Of a stretch of DNA of 64,000 bases, positions 36,135 to 45,056 are shown one piece after another. Numbering within the stretch: the stretch's first letter is position 1; each line of letters opens with the position of its first letter. Source of the stretch: Hydrogenophaga sp. Root209 (GTDB lineage Bacteria > Pseudomonadota > Gammaproteobacteria > Burkholderiales > Burkholderiaceae_C); NCBI RefSeq assembly GCF_001428625.1, contig NZ_LMIE01000034.1, positions 112,187 to 176,186 of the forward strand, in the 5' to 3' direction. The position numbers and the translations under genes are program-made. The notes under the pieces are model-generated. The model was given only the letters and a program-made list of their open reading frames with translations, did not search any database and was not told the origin of the DNA.

Positions 36135-36409
36135 CTTCATTGGCGCCCGGCGTTCTTCTCCATGGCGGAGATACGGCATGACTGTCGGCCGCAACCACCA
36201 CAACAAGGTGGAGACAAGAAGATCGCGCCATGACACTACCTGAAAGCGAGTCACAGTCGTAGAGCCGAACAGCGCAGAAGGTGTTCCACTTGACGTCGCT
36301 GGGTCGCGCTGATCCTGCCGATCATGTGAATGTCGCGAACGGTTCAGCTCAGCTGAAGCAGCGAATTTCGCTTGGTCCTGGGGCCTGTTTGTAAAGCCGC
36401 ACATAAGAA
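36135..36409. other. Intergenic stretch, no gene seen
   Basis: About 275 bp between the GDPD remnant and the promoter of the GST cassette. No open frame has recognisable content. The sequence changes from the high-GC style of the left neighbour to lower GC here, which fits a junction with foreign DNA. Confidence 0.6.
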
Positions 36410-36437
36410 TTGACAACCTACTGATAGGTAGTACAAT
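36410..36437 (+). promoter_or_regulatory. Sigma-70 type promoter with an embedded operator
   Basis: TTGACA (36410-36415) and TACAAT (36432-36437) are separated by 16 bp. The spacer contains the inverted repeat ACCTA-ctga-TAGGT (36416-36429), so a bound repressor would block RNA polymerase. The GST start lies about 34 bp downstream. The TetR encoded at the end of the cassette (38995-39567) is the natural candidate to bind here. Confidence 0.75.
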
Positions 36438-36470
36438 GACGCGTTACAAAAATCGTCAATAGAACACTCA

Positions 36471-37091
36471 ATGAAAATCTACGACATCAAAGGCTTTCCA
36501 AACCCACTGCGAGTCCGCATCGCTCTGGCAGAAAAGGATGCAACGGACAAGGTTGAATTCGTCCCAGTGGATGTGATGAGCGGCGAGCACCGCTGCGATG
36601 CTTTCAAAGCGAAAAATCCGGATGCTACCGTGCCCCTGCTGGAGCTTGACGACGGCACCTGTATCGCCCAGTGCAACGCCATCACTGAATATATCGATGG
36701 CGTTTTCGATGGTCCTTCCCTAACCGGCGCAACCCCAAAGGAGCGTGCCCGCATCACGATGATGAATCTGCGGGCAGAAAACGGTTTGATGAACGCGGTC
36801 GGCGCCTATTTCCATCACGCTACTCCCGGCCTTGGTCCGGATCTGGAGACCTGGCAATGCGCCGAATGGGGCAACAAGCAGAGGGAAGTTGCTAGCGCTA
36901 CCATGGCCTATCTGGATAGCGTTCTGTCGGAAAATGAGTTTCTCGCAGGCGACAACTTCTCTATCGCTGACATCACTGCCTTTGCGGGTCTGGCGTTTGC
37001 GGATTTCGCCAAGGTTGAAATCCCCGAGTCCCTGGTCAATCTCCATGCTTGGCGTGCAAAGGTTGCAGCCCGTCCTTCGATTGCCGGTTAA
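36471..37091 (+). CDS. Glutathione S-transferase family protein, 206 aa
   Basis: A cytosolic GST with an N-terminal thioredoxin-like domain ([20 protein letters not shown]) and the glutathione-contact region [20 protein letters not shown] (the usual VP and following acidic/Ser-type motif). The C-terminal all-helical domain has [20 protein letters not shown] with the structural N-capping Asp. The length is normal. It is first in a four-gene cassette and begins shortly after a strong promoter with an embedded operator. It probably conjugates or isomerises a reactive electrophile. Confidence 0.9.
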   Translation: MKIYDIKGFPNPLRVRIALAEKDATDKVEFVPVDVMSGEHRCDAFKAKNPDATVPLLELDDGTCIAQCNAITEYIDGVFDGPSLTGATPKERARITMMNLRAENGLMNAVGAYFHHATPGLGPDLETWQCAEWGNKQREVASATMAYLDSVLSENEFLAGDNFSIADITAFAGLAFADFAKVEIPESLVNLHAWRAKVAARPSIAG

Positions 37092-37132
37092 TGCGCGATC
37101 TCCGGGTTGTAGGGGTCAAAGGAGTGGGTTTC

Positions 37133-37801
37133 ATGGAGATCAACGCAGATTTTTCCAAGCGTGTTGTGGTGCATTCGCGCGAGTTGGAATGGCGACCCTC
37201 GCCCATGAAGGGGGTAGAGCGGCGCATGCTGGACCGAATTGGGGGCGAAGTTGCCCGCGCCACGACCATCGTGCGGTATGCGCCGGACAGCAAGTTCTCG
37301 GCACATACCCATACGGGGGGCGAGGAGTTCATCGTGCTCGATGGAGTGTTTCAAGACGAGCACGGTGATTTTCCTGTCGGCACCTATGTGCGCAACCCCC
37401 CAACGACGTCCCATACGCCAGGCTCTGACGAGGGATGCACGATCTTTGTGAAATTATGGCAATTCGACATGGCGGATCGCACACAGTTTCGCAAGGACAT
37501 GGAAGCCGAACTGGGCACCCCGGTGGATGGCATTGCCAGCGCAATGCTATATGAGGACCATCGTGAGACCGTCAGTTACAGCAGGCTTGAGGCGGGCGCA
37601 ACTCTGAAGTCTGAGGTGTCCGGCGGGATAGAGCTGCTGGTGATAAACGGCGCTCTCACCGTGGAAGGCGAGATACTGGGAAAGCACACTTGGCTGCGCC
37701 TGCCCGAAGGCCAAAGCTTGTCCGCGATGGCGACGGGCGATGGCGCGAAAATCTGGATGAAGACAGGACACCTGCCATTTGCCAAAGCACCCGCTGCTTA
37801 G
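37133..37801 (+). CDS. ChrR-like cupin protein, 222 aa
   Basis: The protein has two cupin repeats of the type seen in ChrR anti-sigma factors and related stand-alone cupins. [20 protein letters not shown] is the family N-terminus. The metal site is in [19 protein letters not shown] (His, His, Glu) with a distal His in [12 protein letters not shown]. The second cupin (from about residue 140) is degenerate. AAGGAG 8 bp before 37133 decides the start; an earlier ATG at 37091 that overlaps the GST stop is less likely. It lacks the N-terminal zinc-binding anti-sigma domain. Confidence 0.85.
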   Translation: MEINADFSKRVVVHSRELEWRPSPMKGVERRMLDRIGGEVARATTIVRYAPDSKFSAHTHTGGEEFIVLDGVFQDEHGDFPVGTYVRNPPTTSHTPGSDEGCTIFVKLWQFDMADRTQFRKDMEAELGTPVDGIASAMLYEDHRETVSYSRLEAGATLKSEVSGGIELLVINGALTVEGEILGKHTWLRLPEGQSLSAMATGDGAKIWMKTGHLPFAKAPAA

Positions 37802-37931
37802 CCATGGCTACGGCAGATTCCCCGGCAGAGCTTACAGCACCACCGCTACCGACCCGCGGGTGTCTATCGTGACGACTGTGTGGCCAACAAAGACGAATCG
37901 GTTGTCCTTCGCTGGCGAGGTGTCTTGAGCG

Positions 37932-38993
37932 ATGCTGACCGATACCCTGATCATCGGTGGTGGCCTGTCCGGGCTGGCCTTGGCTGCAAAGCTTGCTGCA
38001 CAAGGCCGCGATTTCCTTTTGGTCGAGGCGCGTGACCGCTTGGGCGGTCGCATCCTGACCGTGCGCGAGGGTGCCGCTCATTTTGATCTGGGTCCCACGT
38101 GGTTTTGGCCAGGACAACCCAGGATCGCAGCGCTCACCGAACGCTTAGGGCTGTCCCGGTTCGATCAGTTCTGTCAGGGCGATGTGATCTTCGAGAATGA
38201 GCAGGGCCGTGTTCATCGTGGACGAGGGTATGCCTCAATGCAGGGGGCCTGGCGGCTGGAGGGGGGGTTGGGCGCCTTGATCGCGGCCCTTGAGAATGAG
38301 GTTCCGGCGCAACGACGCCGTGTTTCGACAACGATCCGTATGCTAACCCGGGCAGCACCGGGGATCATCGCAACGTCTGAGGATGGCGTGAGCATCCAGG
38401 CACGGCGGGTGGTTCTGGCCCTGCCCCCGCGCATGGCCGTAAGAATGTTCTTTACGCCGACGCTGCCAATCGCTGCGTTGACAGAGCTGGAGGGAATCGC
38501 AACCTGGATGGCAGGCCATGCCAAGGCCGTGGCTGTCTATGATCGGCCTTTTTGGCTTGAGGCTGGCCTTTCCGGTGATGCCATGAGTCGTCATGGTCCG
38601 GTGGTCGAAATCCATGATGCCAGCCCGGCCTCAGGCGGGCCTTATGCCCTTTTCGGGTTCATCGGCGTGCCGCCCAGGGCGCGATCCGACCAACAGGCCC
38701 TGCGCCGACAGATACAGGCCCAGTTGATCCGTCTGTTCGGACCAGAAGCCGCCACACCAAGTATTCTGTGTCTCAAGGACTGGGCTTATGACCGCTTGAC
38801 AGCGACCGAACTGGACGCACAGGCGCCACATGTCAACTCGCAATACGGTTTGCCCCGCGTTCTCAATGGACTTTGGGATGGCGATTTGATCCTTGCCGGG
38901 ACCGAGGTGGCGCCTAAATTCGGAGGATACCTTGAGGGGGCGCTGGAAGCATCGGAGCTGGCGCTGGCAAACCTAGGACACATAGAAAGGTGA
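37932..38993 (+). CDS. FAD-dependent amine-oxidase-like protein, 353 aa
   Basis: The N-terminal dinucleotide-binding motif is LIIGGGLSGLALAAKLAAQG, followed by FLLVEARDRLGGRILTV, the GG doublet motif of flavin monoamine oxidases. LGPTWFWPGQPRI fits the FAD-binding family. The C-terminal LILAGTEVAPKFGGYLEGAL is the second FAD contact. At 353 residues it is shorter than most amine oxidases (about 450), with a reduced substrate domain. A 130-bp gap separates it from the cupin gene and holds only a possible 22-codon frame (37804). It is next to the TetR gene, whose start follows one base after its stop. Confidence 0.85.
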   Translation: MLTDTLIIGGGLSGLALAAKLAAQGRDFLLVEARDRLGGRILTVREGAAHFDLGPTWFWPGQPRIAALTERLGLSRFDQFCQGDVIFENEQGRVHRGRGYASMQGAWRLEGGLGALIAALENEVPAQRRRVSTTIRMLTRAAPGIIATSEDGVSIQARRVVLALPPRMAVRMFFTPTLPIAALTELEGIATWMAGHAKAVAVYDRPFWLEAGLSGDAMSRHGPVVEIHDASPASGGPYALFGFIGVPPRARSDQQALRRQIQAQLIRLFGPEAATPSILCLKDWAYDRLTATELDAQAPHVNSQYGLPRVLNGLWDGDLILAGTEVAPKFGGYLEGALEASELALANLGHIER

Positions 38994-38994
38994 A

Positions 38995-39567
38995 ATGACA
39001 ACGAACAGAGACACCAGAGTCGCCCTGATGGATTTTGCTGAACACGCAGCCCGGTCACGGGGTTTCGACGGCTTCAGCTATGGCGATATGGCAGAGGCGA
39101 TCGGCATTCGAAAAGCGTCGATCCACCACCATTTTCCGACCAAGGCCAATCTTTCCGAAGCATTGATCGAGCGATATCAGACCAACCTGCAGCATCGCCT
39201 GGCCGAGATCGAAGCAACCCACGCCACCGCCGGTGCACGCCTCAAGGCCCTGATTGCCCTGTACCGAGCAGCCCTGGATGATGGCCGCACCGTTTGTCTG
39301 TGCGTTGCCTTTTCAACCAGCCGGGAAAGCTTGTCTGAAGTGGTCATCGCCAAAGTCAGCGCCGTCCGCGCAATGATCCTGCAATGGATCACTGCGACGT
39401 TCGAACTCGGCCAAAGGGACGGGTCCATATCGGCAATCCTTGATCCGGCATACGAGGCGCCCGCGACCCTGGCCATGCTGGAAGGTGCCCATCTCGCAGC
39501 GCGTACTGAAGAGGACCTTGTTGCGTTTGACGTCGCAACCCGACTGCTGAACGCCCGTTGTCAGTAG
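38995..39567 (+). CDS. TetR/AcrR family regulator, NemR-like, 190 aa
   Basis: The HTH is clear: FAEHAARSRGFDGFSYGDMA, then EAIGIRKASIHHHFPTKANL. The mid-protein TVCLCVAFSTSRES has two closely spaced cysteines in the place where NemR-type repressors carry a redox-sensitive Cys. This suggests a sensor of electrophiles, fitting the GST and oxidoreductase upstream. It starts one base after the preceding stop, so it is cotranscribed and likely autoregulated through the operator at 36416-36429. Confidence 0.88.
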   Translation: MTTNRDTRVALMDFAEHAARSRGFDGFSYGDMAEAIGIRKASIHHHFPTKANLSEALIERYQTNLQHRLAEIEATHATAGARLKALIALYRAALDDGRTVCLCVAFSTSRESLSEVVIAKVSAVRAMILQWITATFELGQRDGSISAILDPAYEAPATLAMLEGAHLAARTEEDLVAFDVATRLLNARCQ

Positions 39568-39654
39568 CTTTGGTCCAGTTCGTGCGCTTTTATTGGGCTA
39601 CTCGCCCTCTTCCTTTAATTCTGACGTCTCCCCCGAATTCCGGACTTTTCAAAA

Positions 39655-40437
39655 CTAGAGGCACGGTTGCTTTCCGGCAAGCCCGAAGGGGCGCAAGGAG
39701 AAGCAATGAAGAGGTCGAGATTTATCGCCTACATGCACATGGGCCAACGGCACGTCTTCCTCCTGCCCGTCGGGCTGGATGCGCCGCGCGGTCTTGGGCG
39801 CCAGCCCCAGCAGCGAGCGAATGGCCGCCGAGGTTTGCGCACGCGCCTTGAGTTCCAGCAGCTGGCCCAGCAAGGTGAGCGAGATGATCACCGCCGCCGC
39901 CTCGAAGTACACCGACACGCGCCCCATCGAAACGAACGAATCGGGAAACACCTGGGGCGCCACCGTGGCCACCACGCTGTAGACAAACGCCGAACCCGTG
40001 CCCAGGCTGATGAGGATCCACATGTTGGGGCTGCGGTTCAGCACCGACTGTGCGCCCCGCACAAAAAACGGCCAGCCGGCCCACAGCACGATGGGCACGG
40101 TGAGCACGAGTTCGATCCAGCTCTGGGTCGCCATCTCGAACCAGCCGAAGCTGTGGCCGAACATCGCCAACACGGCCACCACCACCGTGAGCGGCAGGGT
40201 CCACCAGAAGCGGCGCTGGAAATCGAGCAACTCGGGGTTCTCGGCCTCGTCCAGCGCCGGCATGACCGGCTCCAGCGACATGCCGCACTTGGGACAGTTG
40301 CCCGGCTGGTCCTGTCGGATCTCCGGATGCATCGGACAGGTGTAGCCCGTGCCCTCCAGCGGAGATGTCACAGGTAGAGAGGCCGGCGCACCCGGGCCTC
40401 CAGCGTGACGGTGTTCGTGATGACGATGTGACTCCAT
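39655..40437 (-). pseudogene. copA: copA remnant (copper P-type ATPase), 3'-truncated
   Basis: The N-terminal part of a copper-exporting P1B ATPase. It has a His-rich start (SHRHHEHRHAGGPG), a Cys metal-binding motif YTCPMHPEIRQDQPGNCPKC and the first membrane helices (WWTLPLTVVVAVLAMFGHS, FFVRGAQSVLNRSPNMWILI). It then enters the actuator domain, AHVHVGD at about 39720, where homology ends abruptly and about 22 unrelated residues follow. The CPC helix, the phosphorylation Asp and the ATP-binding domain are all missing, so it cannot pump. It ends where the GST cassette segment begins. Confidence 0.88.
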
Positions 40438-40484
40438 GGCATGGCTCCAATCTTCAGGCTGGCTTTGCCAAGCCCGTGGTGGGG

Positions 40485-40772
40485 TCAACTGCAGCAGCAA
40501 CCGCCCTTGGGCGCAGCTGGCGGTGGCGGACTGTCGGTTGCCTGACCCGACGGGGCGCCATTTGTGACCACCTCGCTTTCGTAGCGCCTTGCCGCCAATG
40601 CAGAAATCAGCTGCGATGGCGCCACGTTCGCCTCAGCTGTGACCCTCACACGGCCAGCTCGCAGATCCACTGCGACGTCTTGCACACCGTCGATTGGAGC
40701 CAGGGCCGTCGTGACGCGCTGGACGCAGGCACCGCAGGTCATGCCCTGCACATCGAGATCGATGATGTTCAT
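40485..40772 (-). CDS. Heavy-metal-associated (CopZ-like) copper chaperone, 95 aa
   Basis: One HMA domain with the metal-binding motif GMTCGACVQRVTTAL and the following VQDVAVDLRAGRVRVT. The tail ends in GGCCCS, an extra Cys cluster that may also bind copper. The usual start MNIIDLDVQ is at 40772; an open frame reaching upstream to 41372 overlaps the lipoprotein gene and is not real. It lies between the lipoprotein gene and truncated copA on the same strand, as expected for a copper operon. It delivers Cu(I) to the pump, which here is broken. Confidence 0.88.
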   Translation of the reverse strand: MNIIDLDVQGMTCGACVQRVTTALAPIDGVQDVAVDLRAGRVRVTAEANVAPSQLISALAARRYESEVVTNGAPSGQATDSPPPPAAPKGGCCCS

Positions 40773-40783
40773 CGTGATCTCCT

Positions 40784-41260
40784 TCACTTGCCGGCGGGCG
40801 GCATGGTTCCATCCGGCATGCGCTGCATCATCATTTCCATCATGGTCTGCATCAGGTCCATGCGCATCTCCATCATCTGATGGTGCTTGGACATGTCCAT
40901 GGGCATGTCCTTCATGCCCGCCATTCCCGGCATGCCCGCCTTGCCGTGCATGCTGCCCATCCCCTTCATGCCTTTCATCATGGCCATGCCTTCGTGCATG
41001 GTTTTCATGTGCTCGGCCATCAAGGCCTGGCGCTCTGCTGGCGTCTTGGCATTCATCATCTTGTCGCGCATGGCCTGCATGTCTTTCATGTGGTCGTGCA
41101 TGGCTGACGGCGCCCCAGACGGTGCCACAGCTGCTAGATGCGCAGCGTGTTGATCTGCATTGGCCGCCGACATGGGACCCGCTGCCGGGGCGTTGGGGTT
41201 CGCGCAAGCGGTCAGCAAGACGGCGGTCGAAAGCGTGAGGAGGGTGTGGATGGTTTTCAT
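40784..41260 (-). CDS. Met/His-rich lipoprotein, copper-associated, 158 aa
   Basis: The signal peptide has a lipobox: MKTIHTLLTLSTAVLLTAC, so the mature protein begins at Cys and is lipid-anchored. The second half is very rich in Met, with repeated GMxGM and HxxM patterns such as KGMKGMGSMHGKAGMPG, and it ends in MMMQRMPDGTMPPAGK. Such Met-rich proteins bind Cu(I) in the periplasm. I know no enzymatic function. The CopZ-like gene starts 11 bp after its stop. Confidence 0.85.
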   Translation of the reverse strand: MKTIHTLLTLSTAVLLTACANPNAPAAGPMSAANADQHAAHLAAVAPSGAPSAMHDHMKDMQAMRDKMMNAKTPAERQALMAEHMKTMHEGMAMMKGMKGMGSMHGKAGMPGMAGMKDMPMDMSKHHQMMEMRMDLMQTMMEMMMQRMPDGTMPPAGK

Positions 41261-41388
41261 GATGGTGTTCTTGAAGGAATGGGGGAGCCGCCGCAGGCGG
41301 CAACAAAGGGGATGCCAGACAGGAGATGGGACGCCATCTGGGTGACCCAGACAGCAAGAGCGCTCTTCGCAATGGGCTGCGAAGCGGT

Positions 41389-41802
41389 CTACAAGGTCAA
41401 ACGATGGGGTCGCGCAGCGATGGGCGAAGCCATGTGCGGGGGTCTGGTGGCGTGTACCCGCAGCTGAACTGCGGTGGGTGTGGCCATGGTTGGCGCCCCA
41501 GTCCGCGAAAGCACGCCCACCCAACCCGAACTGCCGTCGGCGAGGGGCTGATCGACCTTGGTGATGGCCAGCGGTGCTTCATCACAGAACCTCAAGCATC
41601 CCGCATCAACAGGGTCGCTTTGTGCGCGGTGATGGCCTTGTGCAACCGATTCATGGTGTGGTGACACCGTTGAAGAATCGTGACCGCCGTGGTCAGGCTC
41701 GCTCAAGAGGCAGGCATTGGCCACCCCGGCGCCCAATGCAAACAGCCACACCGCCAGGATGATCCTGGTGGCATGGCGCATCGAGCGGCGGTGAATGTGC
41801 AT
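41389..41802 (-). CDS. Small exported protein of the copper cluster, 137 aa
   Basis: An N-terminal signal peptide is visible (MRHATRIILAVWLFALGAG, cut near VANA-CLL). The mature part has several His (PDHGGHDSSTVSPHHES, QGHHRAQSD) and Cys pairs (GCLRFCDEAP), which could bind metal. Small proteins like this often head copper-resistance operons, but I do not recognise a named family. The start may be 41802 or the inner ATG at 41781. It precedes the lipoprotein gene by 128 bp on the same strand. Confidence 0.6.
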   Translation of the reverse strand: MHIHRRSMRHATRIILAVWLFALGAGVANACLLSEPDHGGHDSSTVSPHHESVAQGHHRAQSDPVDAGCLRFCDEAPLAITKVDQPLADGSSGWVGVLSRTGAPTMATPTAVQLRVHATRPPHMASPIAARPHRLTL

Positions 41803-41891
41803 CTTGGTAAGACGAACTGTGGAAACAATTCAAGGCTAAACATGTGGGCTCAAGCCGTCTTGATGCAAATCAAGGAAGCTGGCCGGAAGAC

Positions 41892-43110
41892 GGTCCCCGA
41901 CCAATAAAGTGTGCGGCGGCGCAGCACGATGGTCGGTTCGCCACCGAACAGACTGGAAGGCTGGCACTGTCCACACCGGTGCAGTACTGGCTGGACGCGC
42001 GCCTCTACCGCGCGGGCTGGAATGCCGTGCGAGCAGGTGCCGGCAACATGGACCTGTTGGTGGCCCAGGGTACCAGCGCCGGATACGGCCTGAGCGTCTA
42101 TCTGCTGTTCAAGCACGCGGAGCACGGCACGCCGCACCCGTACTTCGAAGCCGCAGCGGTGATCGTCACACTGGTTCTGCTGGGCAAATGGCTCAAGTCG
42201 CGCGCCAAGCGCCATGCCACCGCCGTCATCGCGGCGCTCAACACCCTCAAGCCCAAGGTGGCACGCGCACGTATGCCTTATGGCAACGTGGATATTGCGA
42301 TTTCGCAGGTAAAGATCGGGGGCATCGTGGTGGTGCGCCCGGGAGAGCGTATTCCGGTCGACGGTGTAGTCACCATCGGCTCCAGCCGGGTGGACGAATC
42401 GCTGATCACAGGCGAGAGTCTGCCGGTGGCCAAGCACGCGGGCGACAAGGTCACCGGCGGCGCCTTCAATGCCCGGGTACTGCTGCGGGTGGAAACCACT
42501 GCGGTGGGCGCGGAGTCCACGCTCTCGCGCATCGTTCGTATGGTCGAGTCGGCGCAGGCCGAGAAAGCCCCGCTACAGCGTAGCGTTGACCGCGTGAGTG
42601 CCGTCCTTGTTCCGGTGGTGCTGTTGATCGCGTGTCCGCGTGCCGTGGGCCGTGGGCCGTGGACCTTGCGACGTCCACAGGCAGCATGGCCGGCACCGGG
42701 GTGGCCGTTCGCCAAGGCATCCTGATCAAGGATGCCGAAACTCTGGAGGTCGCGCACAGTGTCGACACCGTCGCGATCGACAAGGCGAGCACGTTCACCG
42801 AAGGCAAGTCGACGTTGGTCACGGCGCTGGCAGCGCCCGATCATGAAGATAGTCTACTGTCCTGGAGCGCCGCTATCCAGGCCGGCAGTGAGCACCCGCT
42901 GGCGCGCGCCATATGAACGCCGCCGAAGAAGCTAGTCTAGTGTTGCTCTCCTCTACCAAAGTAAGCGACGTTCCCTGGCGCGGCATGTCGGCCGAGGTGC
43001 AGGGTCGTGCATAGGCGCAGCATGCTGGGTAGATAACCAGAAAACGCACACCAGGGCCGTGACCTTACCGTGCCGACCAAGAGGTCATACGGCAAATTCC
43101 TTGGTTCGGA
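41892..43110 (+). pseudogene. copA: Second copA remnant, catalytically dead
   Basis: CopA blocks are readable in one frame: [70 protein letters not shown] and [18 protein letters not shown]. The next helix is deleted and CPC has become CPR (near 42634), after which the frame changes to [20 protein letters not shown]. The phosphorylation motif DKTGT is now DKASTFTEGK. A stop follows SEHPLARAI at 42916. Traces such as VPWRGMSAEVQGRA continue to about 43.0 kb, with further stops. The neighbouring copA remnant is on the opposite strand, so these are two separate copies. Confidence 0.85.
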
Positions 43111-43168
43111 CGGGCCAAGCCCGGAAGCACGAGCGGTGGCCGAAACGTTCATTCCAAAACCAACCGCT

Positions 43169-43233
43169 TGAAAAAACGTCTTTGACTGCGGAAATTTGTC
43201 TACCAACGTCCGCATCCACGGAAAAACATCTAC
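43169..43233. repeat. Left copy of a three-unit repeat array at the 3' end of fic
   Basis: Three related 15-bp units of consensus CGGAAAAACATCTAC start at 43169, 43189 and 43219, spaced 20 and 30 bp. The first ends CTTTG instead of CTAC and the second has TTTG in its centre; the third is perfect and abuts the fic stop codon. The same three-unit arrangement with the same spacing lies upstream of fic at 44800-44864. Confidence 0.8.
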
Positions 43234-44760
43234 TCAGACGCGGGCGTCGATGTATGCCGCAAAGTGCTCGCCTACGACGGACTCCACCCTGGCAAGTTGC
43301 TCATCGGTCAGGCCTTCCGCCAGTTTGCGCTTGCGTTTGGACAGCGTGCCGTTGCCCTGAACGATGACATCGATGAGGGTATTCAGCTGGGACTGGCGCA
43401 TGTCCAGCCAGGCTTCCAAGTCCTTGACCGTGTTGTCGTGAGCGCGCAGGTAGATCACCTCGGACAGCAGATCCTCTTCAACGCACAGCTTGCAGCATTC
43501 CAGGATGAATTCGCACAGGTCGGTTGCGTCGAAGTAAGCGTACAGCCACCGCGGCTGTGGTGACTTGACCAGGATCGTTGCGCTATCGCCGTCCAGCATG
43601 TATTCCAGCAGATCCGTGCGTGGGCGTGAATAGCTCTTCAACAGCTTCGAGTAGCGCTCAAGCTGGCTCAGCATGCGGGCCGACAAAGGCAGCACGACTC
43701 CCCCGGGGGTGAAGCCAGCCTGGCGAAGCACGTGGTGGAGCAAGAACCGGTGCAGTCGCCCGTTGCCGTCAAAGAAGGGGTGCACAAACACCAGACCGAA
43801 CGAGGCGCAAGTGGCCGCGACAACAGGATCGAGCTCGCCGGCGGACGCGGCTGTTGCCAGTGCGGCAACGTCATCCATCATGGGGTCGACCAGTGCGACG
43901 GGCGGTGGAATGAAGTCTGCGATGTTGCGCATACGCCCTGGACGGGACAACCAGTTCTGCTTGGGGCGGTACTGGTACTCCGCTGCGTGGTCGCTGACGA
44001 TCTGGTTCTGCCAGGCACACAGTTGCTCTTCCGTGAGTGGGCCGGGTTCGCCGGCGGATTCCAGCAGCTTGCGAAACCGGCCCGCGCGATGGCTGTCGGG
44101 GATTTCGTTTTCGATGTTGTAGGTCGAGCGAGTCTCGGACAGGTAGAGGTAGTCCACCGCGCGGGCCAGCATCTCGGGTTCGATGCTGCTCATGGCGGTT
44201 TTCACCTTCTCAGCAAGTCCCTCCTCCAGCAAGGCAGTAAGTCGAGGCGTTCGACGAACGAGCGGGCTGTAAGCGCGACCACCAAGCACGTTGTTGATGA
44301 TGCCGAACTTGGCGTCCAGCACCTTGGGCCCGCAAACATGGTGCACCGGGTCGAGCAAGAAAATTCGCGGGTTGCCGGCGGGCATGTCGTAGTCCAACTT
44401 GTGCTCAGAGAGCCATTCCACGAGGTGGCCAGCCATTCGAGAGTAACGCGAGCTGGGCATGGCATGCAGCCATTCCTGTACGCCGTCACGAGCCTCTTGA
44501 TGTTCAAAGAGCGCCCCCAGCACCGTCAGGTTCAAGTGCTCTCGCTTGAGCGCAAAGGTGAGTTGGCCCGTATACGCCTCGGGATCGCTCAGGCGCCTCA
44601 AAGGCAACTCGATGCGCTCACTGCCGTCTGGGGTGAAGGTATGCCTTTCCAGCGTCTGCTCGGTCGCCACAAAAATCCGCTGCAGAGGCGGCACGCGCAA
44701 ACCGAAACGTCGGATTAACGACTCGTAACCCAAGTACAGGCGAGGAGTGGGATGCGGCAT
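43234..44760 (-). CDS. Fic family protein (AMP-transferase type), 508 aa
   Basis: Fic enzymes attach AMP or another nucleotide part to target proteins. The catalytic motif HPFFDGNGRLHR (residues 327-338) is the perfect HPFx(D/E)GNGRxxR. An inhibitory helix motif TYNIEN (residues 213-218, S/TxxxEN) precedes it, so the enzyme is of the self-inhibited class II. The C-terminal third (after about 400) is probably a winged-helix type domain. The start is MPHPTPRL at 44760; the frame is open upstream but overlaps the repeat array. It is flanked on both sides by the same repeat array. Confidence 0.92.
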   Translation of the reverse strand: MPHPTPRLYLGYESLIRRFGLRVPPLQRIFVATEQTLERHTFTPDGSERIELPLRRLSDPEAYTGQLTFALKREHLNLTVLGALFEHQEARDGVQEWLHAMPSSRYSRMAGHLVEWLSEHKLDYDMPAGNPRIFLLDPVHHVCGPKVLDAKFGIINNVLGGRAYSPLVRRTPRLTALLEEGLAEKVKTAMSSIEPEMLARAVDYLYLSETRSTYNIENEIPDSHRAGRFRKLLESAGEPGPLTEEQLCAWQNQIVSDHAAEYQYRPKQNWLSRPGRMRNIADFIPPPVALVDPMMDDVAALATAASAGELDPVVAATCASFGLVFVHPFFDGNGRLHRFLLHHVLRQAGFTPGGVVLPLSARMLSQLERYSKLLKSYSRPRTDLLEYMLDGDSATILVKSPQPRWLYAYFDATDLCEFILECCKLCVEEDLLSEVIYLRAHDNTVKDLEAWLDMRQSQLNTLIDVIVQGNGTLSKRKRKLAEGLTDEQLARVESVVGEHFAAYIDARV

Positions 44761-44799
44761 GGGTTTTGTGTGTTGGAGCGACCAGCAGGACGTTGCAAT

Positions 44800-44864
44800 C
44801 GCCAGAACATCTTTGAAACTGGAAAAACATCTACATGTTATCAATCGTTCGGCAAAACGTCTAC
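44800..44864. repeat. Right copy of the three-unit repeat array, upstream of fic
   Basis: Units start at 44800, 44820 and 44850, again spaced 20 and 30 bp. The second, TGGAAAAACATCTAC, matches the left array's best unit at all but its first base; the third is CGGCAAAACGTCTAC; the first ends CTTTG as in the left array. The array lies 40-105 bp upstream of the fic start, in the likely promoter, and spacings of two and three helical turns put all units on one face of the DNA. Binding of the Fic protein or another factor is an inference. Confidence 0.8.
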
Positions 44865-45056
44865 AGCCGCCGACCAACGTTCCACTGAGAGGCCGCACTT
44901 GTGGCGCTCAACAGACCGGCTGCGGTGTCGAGACCAGCACATGGATTGAGCAACTCATGCCATGCGAGAAAAAGGCGCCTCTCCTGCCGCCATAAACTCC
45001 ACGTACTGCGCGAATGGCGCAGCGTCCTATTTACCCAACCGTGGAGTCACAAAAGA

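Noticed and set aside
40485-41372. A 295-codon open frame covering the CopZ-like gene and extending left through the lipoprotein gene
   Set aside because: Only its last 95 codons are CopZ-like; the rest is an out-of-frame reading of the Met-rich lipoprotein gene.
43169-44864. The repeats around fic as a CRISPR array
   Set aside because: Units are only about 15 bp, unequal in spacing and variable, with a gene between the two groups; there are no spacers or cas genes.
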